A stretch of DNA of 7,469 nt from Bacillota bacterium (lineage in GTDB: Bacteria > Bacillota > Bacilli > Alicyclobacillales > SLC66), in NCBI GenBank assembly GCA_021799325.1, contig JAJZAS010000071.1, positions 1 to 7,469 of the forward strand. The letters are read 5' to 3'. Both the position numbers and the translations under genes were made by a program. Of this stretch, positions 1-4,405 are shown piece by piece. Below the pieces are notes generated by a model. That model worked only from the letters and a program-made list of their open reading frames with translations, had not been told where the DNA came from and did not search any database. Numbering within the stretch: the first letter of the stretch is position 1; the number at the start of each line of letters is the position of its first letter.

Positions 1-15
1 CCCCGAAGAGTAGAT

Positions 16-42
16 GAAGGGACAGTATCATACTGTCCCTTC
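16..42 (-). terminator. Strong stem-loop after the binding-protein gene; terminator or intercistronic hairpin
   Basis: A 27-base inverted repeat has perfect 13-base arms (GAAGGGACAGTAT and its complement) around one central base, so the RNA can form about 11 pairs with a short loop. It begins about 12 bases after the stop codon of the solute-binding-protein gene. Neither strand has a run of T after the stem, so it is not a textbook intrinsic terminator. Binding-protein genes in transporter operons often have such a hairpin between them and the permease genes, where it protects the 3' end of the abundant message and lowers read-through. Only 15 bases lie beyond it here, so the choice between the two roles is open. 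Confidence 0.6.
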
Positions 43-54
43 CCATTCTCTCCA

Positions 55-1707
55 TTACTTTACTGGACGAAGGTGAGTCAGAACAATGGCTTGAGCCACA
101 TTCGTATAAGGGGCTGGATTGATGTACGGATTGGAAGGTGTTGGCCATCCTGTATACTGTGCATCATTGTACTCATACCAAGTAGCTCCGTATACCAGCG
201 GAATACTCGGCAATTGTTCTGCCACATACTGCTGGATCTGATAGATGTACTGTTTCTGGGTAGCGAGATTACTGGTTGTCGAATATTTGTCAAGGAGTCC
301 AGTAATCTTCGAGTTATTCAGTTGCTCCACATTGAAGTTGCCCTTCGGATTAAGCATGTTTTCATACAGATAATAGGGAGTCGGTCCTGAATTAGTCCAG
401 GAAATCGCCAACTGATAATTTTTCTTTGGATTGCCAATATTGCTGTAATACGCTCCATACTGTTCTTCCTGAACGGTCACATTGATGCCAATGGATTTCA
501 AATCTTGCGCAATGAGTGCAGCATCCGCATCCCAGTCTGTCCAACCAGAAACCACCTGGAGCGTAAAGTTGAGCGGTTTACCCTGCGGAGAAACAAATAT
601 CCCTTGGGAATTCTGCTTGAATCCTGCAGATTTCAAGAGTTTCATCGCTGCACTTGGGTTGTAGGTAAACTGCTGGTCCGCTTTTGGCAGTTTAGGATTA
701 AGCCACGCTTTGTTGTTAGGCAAAATCAGCCCTGTTGGACTGGCGACTGGTTCATATCCATATTCGCCTTCCATATAGATCTTCTGACGGTCAATCGCCA
801 TACTGATCGCTTTTCTAACTACTAGATTCTTAAGCAGCGGATCTTGTAAATTGGTATACAGCATCACCACGTTGTTAGGCGGGAACCAGTAATGGTTGTT
901 TGGATTTTTTGAAGAATAGACACTCTGAATGCCAGGGATAAAAAGTCCGCCCCATGTTGCTTGCCCTTTTGCCAGTGCCAAATCTGCCGAAGTGTTGCTT
1001 GTAAAAGCTGGATATTCAACGCTCCTGACGACTGGTACGCCACCCCAATATTGGAGGTTGGACATAAATTTATAAACTTGAGAATTAAACGATAGTAGCA
1101 CATAGGGTCCTGTGCCCACTGGATTGGTATTGGTTACTTTGGTGGGGTCGCCGACTTTACTCCAAATGTGTTGCGGGACAATGGTTGTCGAAAGTACATA
1201 ATAAGCAAATGGAACATTTGCCTGCTTAAAGTTGAACACTACTTTGTAGTTGCCACTTGCTTTCACACCGCTCAATTGCGTCCATACTCCATTGATATCG
1301 GCGGTCGGATACTTCTTGATCATATCAAAAGAAAACACAACATCCTTGGATGTAAAAGGTACTCCGTCGGTCCACTTCACTCCTTTGCGAAGGTCGACAG
1401 TCAATGTCTTGTTGTTATTGCTCCATGTATAACTGGTGCCTAGTAATGGGAAGGTATGTCCACTCACATTATCTTGGTAAAAAAGCGGCTGATAAATGAG
1501 TCCAATGGTGCCAGGGTTTGCAGAGCTAGAGTAAGGATTAAAATTATCAGGAAAAGTACCATAAGGTGAAGGAAGCATGACCAGAGGTTGAACGGTTGAC
1601 GAAGCGTGTTTGGCGCTAGTCTGTGCATTTGCCGCAAGAGCCACCGACCCCGTCATTGCCAAGCTTACTGCTGCCGCAGCTAAAAGCTTTACTGATTTGC
1701 CCAACAT
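55..1707 (-). CDS. Exported ABC-transporter solute-binding protein, family 5 (oligopeptide/oligosaccharide type)
   Basis: This 550-residue protein captures a ligand outside the membrane and delivers it to an ABC importer. Residues 1-25 form a signal peptide with a basic start, an alanine-rich core and an ALA cleavage site before AN. Family-5 hallmarks follow: TLTVDLRKGVKWTDG and SKDVVFSF (about 101-127), a GTGPY motif, VRKAISMAIDRQKI in the middle, and full family length. The C-terminal end, GWPTPSNPYINPAPY (520-534), resembles family-5 proteins that bind cello- or other oligosaccharides; that is recollection, and a peptide ligand is equally possible by family. There is no cysteine in the whole protein, so no lipobox: it is not the usual lipid-anchored binding protein of Gram-positive bacteria. 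The start is fixed by GGAGG at 1715-1719, seven bases before the ATG. Permease and ATPase genes are not in the window and could lie beyond base 1. The promoter region suggests carbon-source control. Confidence 0.93.
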   Translation of the reverse strand: MLGKSVKLLAAAAVSLAMTGSVALAANAQTSAKHASSTVQPLVMLPSPYGTFPDNFNPYSSSANPGTIGLIYQPLFYQDNVSGHTFPLLGTSYTWSNNNKTLTVDLRKGVKWTDGVPFTSKDVVFSFDMIKKYPTADINGVWTQLSGVKASGNYKVVFNFKQANVPFAYYVLSTTIVPQHIWSKVGDPTKVTNTNPVGTGPYVLLSFNSQVYKFMSNLQYWGGVPVVRSVEYPAFTSNTSADLALAKGQATWGGLFIPGIQSVYSSKNPNNHYWFPPNNVVMLYTNLQDPLLKNLVVRKAISMAIDRQKIYMEGEYGYEPVASPTGLILPNNKAWLNPKLPKADQQFTYNPSAAMKLLKSAGFKQNSQGIFVSPQGKPLNFTLQVVSGWTDWDADAALIAQDLKSIGINVTVQEEQYGAYYSNIGNPKKNYQLAISWTNSGPTPYYLYENMLNPKGNFNVEQLNNSKITGLLDKYSTTSNLATQKQYIYQIQQYVAEQLPSIPLVYGATWYEYNDAQYTGWPTPSNPYINPAPYTNVAQAIVLTHLRPVK

Positions 1708-1714
1708 TATTTTT

Positions 1715-1722
1715 CCTCCTTT
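1715..1722 (-). promoter_or_regulatory. Ribosome binding site of the binding-protein gene
   Basis: The minus strand reads AAAGGAGG, a near-perfect Shine-Dalgarno sequence, with seven bases (AAAAATA) before the ATG at 1707. It fixes the start of the binding protein and predicts strong translation. Confidence 0.85.
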
Positions 1723-1728
1723 TATTAA

Positions 1729-1743
1729 GGTGCTTATCGCACC
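1729..1743 (-). promoter_or_regulatory. Leader hairpin just upstream of the ribosome binding site
   Basis: The minus strand reads GGTGC, GATAA, GCACC: a perfect five-pair stem with a five-base loop in the untranslated leader, ending six bases before the AAAGGAGG. The ribosome binding site stays outside the stem, so a stabilising or spacing role is more likely than occlusion. It sits three bases from the next palindrome upstream (1747-1762), so the RNA may carry two tandem hairpins. Confidence 0.45.
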
Positions 1744-1746
1744 TAT

Positions 1747-1762
1747 CCGAAACCGTTTTCGG
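1747..1762. promoter_or_regulatory. LacI-family-like operator, proximal copy
   Basis: The plus strand reads CCGAAACCGTTTTCGG: six-base arms CCGAAA and TTTCGG around a centre containing CG. The AAnCGnTT core is typical of LacI/GalR-family operators, including CcpA cre sites. It lies in the leader of the binding-protein transcript, about 45-60 bases after the predicted transcription start, where a bound repressor could act as a roadblock. A related palindrome lies at 1929-1944. The transcribed form could also fold as a six-pair RNA hairpin, so an RNA role is the alternative. Confidence 0.55.
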
Positions 1763-1800
1763 TAATTTGCAAAAAAAACAAATAGTTGAACCGATATTTA

Positions 1801-1814
1801 ATTACAATTGTAAT
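1801..1814. promoter_or_regulatory. Perfect 14-bp palindrome at the predicted transcription start
   Basis: ATTACAATTGTAAT is its own reverse complement. It begins at the edge of the predicted -10 box (1813-1818) and covers the expected start of transcription near 1806. A homodimeric repressor bound here would block RNA polymerase. The inner TACAnnTGTA resembles CopY/BlaI-type operators, but that core is short and the regulator cannot be assigned. Confidence 0.5.
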
Positions 1815-1841
1815 CATATTGCAAAATGGTTGCGTTTTCAA
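1813..1841 (-). promoter_or_regulatory. Sigma-A-type promoter of the binding-protein gene
   Basis: On the minus strand, the -35 box TTGAAA (1836-1841, 5 of 6 consensus bases) is followed by exactly 17 bases and then the -10 box TATGAT (1813-1818, 5 of 6). Transcription would start near 1806, giving a leader of about 100 bases before the ATG at 1707. The DNA upstream (about 1845-1955) is very AT-rich, which may help polymerase binding. Confidence 0.7.
1826..1841 (-). promoter_or_regulatory. cre-like catabolite control site over the -35 box
   Basis: The minus strand reads TTGAAAACGCAACCAT, which fits the 16-base CcpA consensus WTGNAARCGNWWWCAW (from memory) at all but one defined position. It coincides with the -35 box and the start of the spacer, the arrangement expected for carbon catabolite repression. 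Part of the match is shared with the -35 hexamer itself, so some agreement is forced. No ccpA gene is in the window. Confidence 0.5.
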
Positions 1842-1879
1842 TAGTTTTCAAGGACAAATTTATTGATTTTTTCTCTTGT

Positions 1880-1923
1880 ATATTAAATTTAAGGTAATAA
1901 AAGTTATTTTTCATATTAAATTT
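1880..1923. repeat. Pair of 11-bp AT-rich direct repeats, 33 bp apart
   Basis: ATATTAAATTT occurs at 1880-1890 and again at 1913-1923, a start-to-start distance of 33 bp, close to three helical turns, so both copies face the same side of the DNA. They lie about 40-85 bp upstream of the -35 box of the binding-protein promoter. They could be activator half-sites or UP-like elements, but chance repetition in very AT-rich DNA is a serious alternative. Confidence 0.3.
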
Positions 1924-1928
1924 CGTAT

Positions 1929-1944
1929 TCGAAAACATTTTCGA
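1929..1944. promoter_or_regulatory. LacI-family-like operator, distal copy
   Basis: The plus strand reads TCGAAAACATTTTCGA: perfect seven-base arms TCGAAAA and TTTTCGA around CA. It matches the proximal site (1747-1762) at 12 of 16 positions. The outermost pair differs in a compensated way (C/G in one, T/A in the other), so symmetry is kept. It lies upstream of the binding-protein promoter and just past the terminator of the chemotaxis-receptor gene. Centre-to-centre distance to the proximal site is 182 bp, compatible with looping by a tetramer or co-operating dimers. Confidence 0.5.
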
Positions 1945-1954
1945 TATAAATAAT

Positions 1955-1993
1955 AAAAAAAGGCTTCTCCTCGGTTTCCGATTTGAAGCCTTT
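1955..1993 (-). terminator. Intrinsic terminator of the PLD / hemerythrin-receptor operon
   Basis: Read on the minus strand, AAAGGCTTC pairs with GAAGCCTTT, with an inner TCGG-AAA-CCGA hairpin at the top. The stem is followed by an uninterrupted run of T and an AT-rich stretch. It starts eight bases after the stop codon of the receptor gene and separates that operon from the binding-protein promoter region. Confidence 0.85.
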
Positions 1994-2001
1994 GGTTAGA
2001 A

Positions 2002-3246
2002 TCAAAGGATTTTTCGCAATCCCTCCGTTGTTTCATGAACATGACTGACCGTTGCCGAAAGCTCCTCAAGCTGAGCTGCTTGTTCTTCGCTGCTTGCCAT
2101 GCTTTCCTGTACTGCTTCTTGGATATGGTCAATCTCCTGAGTGATTTCGTTGACTTTGTCGTTGACTTGTTTCGAAGATTCGCGCACCATTTGGGATAAA
2201 CGGCGAATTTCATCCGCCACTACGCCAAATCCCCGGCCAAGTTCACCGGCTCTCGCCGCTTCAATCGCCGCGTTCAATCCCAGCAAATTGGTTTGTGCCG
2301 CCACCTCTGCCACTAGGTTGTTGATGCTCACCAGCGCTTTTGCGTTTTCATTCAATTGATGGACTGCAGTAGCAATCGCATCCACGTTTTGCGCAAATGA
2401 GGTGCCTGCGCTAGCCATCTCTCGGGCCAATGTGTCCAATACCCCCACTTGATCTGTCAACCCAAACAACCCATCTTCCAACTCCTGAGTGTGCGAAGTT
2501 TTCATCACCACTGAAAGAACACCCTTAAATTCACCCTGCACAAAAACAGGCTCAGAGATCGCGAAGTAAGGGAACCCAAAAAGTTGCGGATTTCCTTCCT
2601 GTTTGAGGATTCGCCTTTCTTTCCACGCCCTTGCCGAAATCATGTTGGCAAATTGTGGTTGGGAAACATCTGTACCAACGTCAATCGGAAATGGGAAATG
2701 ACTCACTTTTCTGATGTGAGTGACCACACCTTTTTCATTGGCTAATGCCACCAAAGAATCATCTGCAGTCACATTGAGCACAGTTTGATATAGCCAATTG
2801 GCATCATAACCTCCGCTACTATCCACCAATTGCCGAACATCATTGTTTGCTTTTCCATATTTTTTGACGTCAACCCCCGCAATGTGCCCCATTAACCAAT
2901 TTTGCAAGAACTTAAACGTCTCGATCCCCACTCCGGTTTGGCCACTTTTTAACTTGTCGCGGATTTCAATTGCCTGACGTATCAAATTCTTGTGAATTTG
3001 TTTATGTTCTTCAAGATCAGGTACCCCTTCGCGTTCCATAAAGGCTTCCTCATCAGCAAAATGATGGGCACCATATTCCAAAAGGTCATCAAGCACATGT
3101 AAAATTTCTCCGGAATCACCTTGGTTTTGAAAAATGGAGTACATACGGTTGATCAGATTCACAAGCTGTTGATGCTCTTTGTCCATTTCGTTAACACCAG
3201 TCAGAAATTTCCCCGATAGTTCTAAGTACTTATCTTGGACTGCCAT
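2002..3246 (-). CDS. Soluble hemerythrin-domain methyl-accepting chemotaxis receptor
   Basis: This 414-residue cytoplasmic receptor probably reports oxygen or diiron redox state to the CheA/CheW kinase complex. An N-terminal bacteriohemerythrin domain (about 10-135) has all seven usual diiron ligands: H25, H62, E66, H81, H85, H121 and D126. A middle domain (about 140-260) resembles the ligand-binding part of soluble YfmS-type receptors; that is recollection and weaker. The C-terminal signalling hairpin has the conserved tip from VAEVAAQTNL to VVADEIRRLS (about 312-351), then an SSEEQAAQLEEL helix. There is no membrane segment, so it senses inside the cell. An in-frame ATG lies two codons upstream at 3252, but the GGGGGA element is only three bases from it and nine from the ATG at 3246, so 3246 is preferred. 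It follows the PLD-like gene by 25 bases with no terminator between, and is probably co-transcribed. No chemotaxis kinase or motility gene is nearby. Confidence 0.93.
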   Translation of the reverse strand: MAVQDKYLELSGKFLTGVNEMDKEHQQLVNLINRMYSIFQNQGDSGEILHVLDDLLEYGAHHFADEEAFMEREGVPDLEEHKQIHKNLIRQAIEIRDKLKSGQTGVGIETFKFLQNWLMGHIAGVDVKKYGKANNDVRQLVDSSGGYDANWLYQTVLNVTADDSLVALANEKGVVTHIRKVSHFPFPIDVGTDVSQPQFANMISARAWKERRILKQEGNPQLFGFPYFAISEPVFVQGEFKGVLSVVMKTSHTQELEDGLFGLTDQVGVLDTLAREMASAGTSFAQNVDAIATAVHQLNENAKALVSINNLVAEVAAQTNLLGLNAAIEAARAGELGRGFGVVADEIRRLSQMVRESSKQVNDKVNEITQEIDHIQEAVQESMASSEEQAAQLEELSATVSHVHETTEGLRKIL

Positions 3247-3271
3247 GATCATCCATCCCCCATTTGGTTAA

Positions 3272-4204
3272 TCACGAGTTGAATATTTCCACATCGAGTT
3301 CATGGTTATATTCCATCCCACTATTCGTCCAATTCGCAGACCCCATGATTAAAATTTGCCCGTTGTCAATGTTTATCATTTTTTCATGCATGACTACTTT
3401 ATAAGGATCATAAGTCACGTTGATACCTGCATTTTTCAACATACGATACGATTTTTCATTAATAAAACGCTCATAATGTGAGTCTAAGACCACTTGAACT
3501 GCCACACCACGGGCTTTCGCGCTGATGAGTGCACTTACCAGTGATTTTCTATCCATGGCAAACATGTGAACGACGATACTCTGCTTGGCCTCATTGATGG
3601 CATTTAAAATGGCAGGCTCAATCTGCCCATCCACCAAGAGTTGATAGCGACCAAAACCGAAAGGGAACCGAGTGTTTCGCTCATACATGCCGGTTCTTGC
3701 CTGCCACCAGTCATAAGAGAAAAAAATTCTTCCTTCCACGGAAACGGCTTGTCCTCTTAATTCCACGTCCTGATCGGTAGTACGATCACTCCACTTCCCC
3801 CAATTGACACTTCCAACTAAGAGCGTATTGCCCACCTGAAGGAATTTTACATGATCTATATCCGTATAGCCATCGCTCCCCACCTTCATTCGTTCCACCG
3901 GAATTCCAGCCTGCTGAAGCATTTGTTCTGTGACGTCATCTTGCTTGTAGGAAGCATCCATGATCACTTTTACAGATGCGCCACGGTTTTCCGCATCAAT
4001 TAACGCTTGAGCCAATTGTGAATCAGTGAATTCATACATTTCTACATTCACACTGGTGCCACGCTTCGCCTGCGAAATGATTTGCAAGGCTTCCTGAGCC
4101 ACGTTAGCGGCAGGAATCATTCTCATCTGTATCGTTGATTTGGCATAGGAGTCTGTAGACATGAAAAGCAATATCAACGGTACGGCAACCATCCATTTTT
4201 TCAT
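3272..4204 (-). CDS. Exported phospholipase D-like phosphodiesterase
   Basis: A 310-residue PLD-superfamily protein that would hydrolyse phosphodiester bonds in phospholipid, nucleic acid or another extracellular substrate. Residues 1-21 form a signal peptide (MKKW, hydrophobic core, SYA cleavage site). Two half-domains follow, each with the fold signature (NVEMYEFTDSQLAQALIDA from 53; VVHMFAMDRKSLVSALISA in the second) and its own HKD-type motif. The second, H273-E-K275-x4-D280 followed by GSANW, is canonical. The first, H118-V-K120, is followed by G125 where Asp is usual, then GSVNW. Both catalytic His/Lys pairs remain, so activity is plausible. An upstream in-frame GTG at 4252 would place residues before the signal peptide and lies upstream of the predicted transcription start, so the ATG at 4204 is chosen; its GGTG ribosome site is weak. 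First gene of a probable operon with the hemerythrin receptor. The substrate (lipase or nuclease, Nuc/YhcR-like) cannot be decided. Confidence 0.9.
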   Translation of the reverse strand: MKKWMVAVPLILLFMSTDSYAKSTIQMRMIPAANVAQEALQIISQAKRGTSVNVEMYEFTDSQLAQALIDAENRGASVKVIMDASYKQDDVTEQMLQQAGIPVERMKVGSDGYTDIDHVKFLQVGNTLLVGSVNWGKWSDRTTDQDVELRGQAVSVEGRIFFSYDWWQARTGMYERNTRFPFGFGRYQLLVDGQIEPAILNAINEAKQSIVVHMFAMDRKSLVSALISAKARGVAVQVVLDSHYERFINEKSYRMLKNAGINVTYDPYKVVMHEKMINIDNGQILIMGSANWTNSGMEYNHELDVEIFNS

Positions 4205-4238
4205 TTCAGGACACCATACTTTCTTTAGTAACACATCT

Positions 4239-4268
4239 AATATACCAATCACAGAAAGATAGTTGCAA
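4239..4268 (-). promoter_or_regulatory. Probable sigma-A promoter of the PLD / receptor operon
   Basis: On the minus strand, TTGCAA (4263-4268, 4 of 6) and TATATT (4239-4244, 5 of 6) are separated by 18 bases. Transcription would begin near 4232, giving a leader of about 28 bases to the ATG at 4204. This placement leaves the alternative GTG start at 4252 outside the message. Confidence 0.5.
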
Positions 4269-4285
4269 AGGTTTATGGTAAGTAT

Positions 4286-4314
4286 TTTTTTTATTTTTTA
4301 AGAGTCAGTATACT
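4286..4314 (+). promoter_or_regulatory. Weak candidate promoter for the 306-residue exported protein gene
   Basis: TATACT at 4309-4314 (5 of 6 for a -10 box) lies 17 bases after a T-run at 4286-4291 that is a poor -35 match. The start would fall near 4321, leaving a leader of about 85 bases. No convincing sigma-A promoter lies nearer the gene, so activator help or an alternative sigma factor is possible. Confidence 0.25.
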
Positions 4315-4334
4315 TCCCATATTATTACTCGCAG

Positions 4335-4353
4335 TTTTCATGTCATTTTCATG
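4335..4353. repeat. Tandem TTTTCATG direct repeat, 11-bp period
   Basis: TTTTCATG occurs at 4335-4342 and 4346-4353, start to start 11 bp. This lies in the divergent intergenic region, about 55-70 bases before the plus-strand gene. Repeats with an 11-bp period are the layout used by OmpR/PhoB-type response regulators such as PhoP, but only two copies are clear and the hexamer is not a good PhoP box. Confidence 0.3.
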
Positions 4354-4391
4354 GTCTCATTAGATACTGCCTCTAAATAGCTTCAACTGAT

Positions 4392-4400
4392 AAAAGGAGG
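4392..4400 (+). promoter_or_regulatory. Ribosome binding site of the 306-residue exported protein gene
   Basis: AAAAGGAGG lies five bases before the ATG at 4406 and eight before the next ATG at 4409. Both starts are usable and differ by a single methionine; the second has the more usual spacing. Confidence 0.8.
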
Positions 4401-4405
4401 ACTCC

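Noticed and set aside
864..1103. Minus-strand open frame in another frame inside the binding-protein gene
   Set aside because: It lies wholly within a well-supported gene and has no ribosome site or protein-like composition.
73..1443. Several plus-strand open frames antisense to the binding-protein gene
   Set aside because: They are shadows of the coding frame, with no ribosome sites and odd compositions rich in Cys, His and Arg.
1771..1778. Run of eight T (minus strand) in the leader of the binding-protein gene as an attenuator
   Set aside because: The only stem before it is a five-pair AT-only AAATA/TATTT, too weak to terminate transcription.
1911..2213. Minus-strand open frame across the end of the receptor gene and its terminator
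   Set aside because: It runs through a strong terminator hairpin and is an out-of-frame shadow of the conserved MCP segment.
3247..3252. ATG at 3252 for the hemerythrin receptor
   Set aside because: The GGGGGA element is only three bases away, too close; the ATG at 3246 has nine-base spacing. The difference is two residues, so it remains possible.
4205..4252. GTG start at 4252 for the PLD-like gene
   Set aside because: It adds 16 residues before a normal signal peptide, has no ribosome site, and lies upstream of the predicted transcription start.
4335..4360. Full Pho box in the divergent intergenic region
   Set aside because: Only the 11-bp spacing fits. The repeat units match neither the Bacillus PhoP hexamer nor the E. 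coli Pho box well, so it is kept only as an unassigned repeat.
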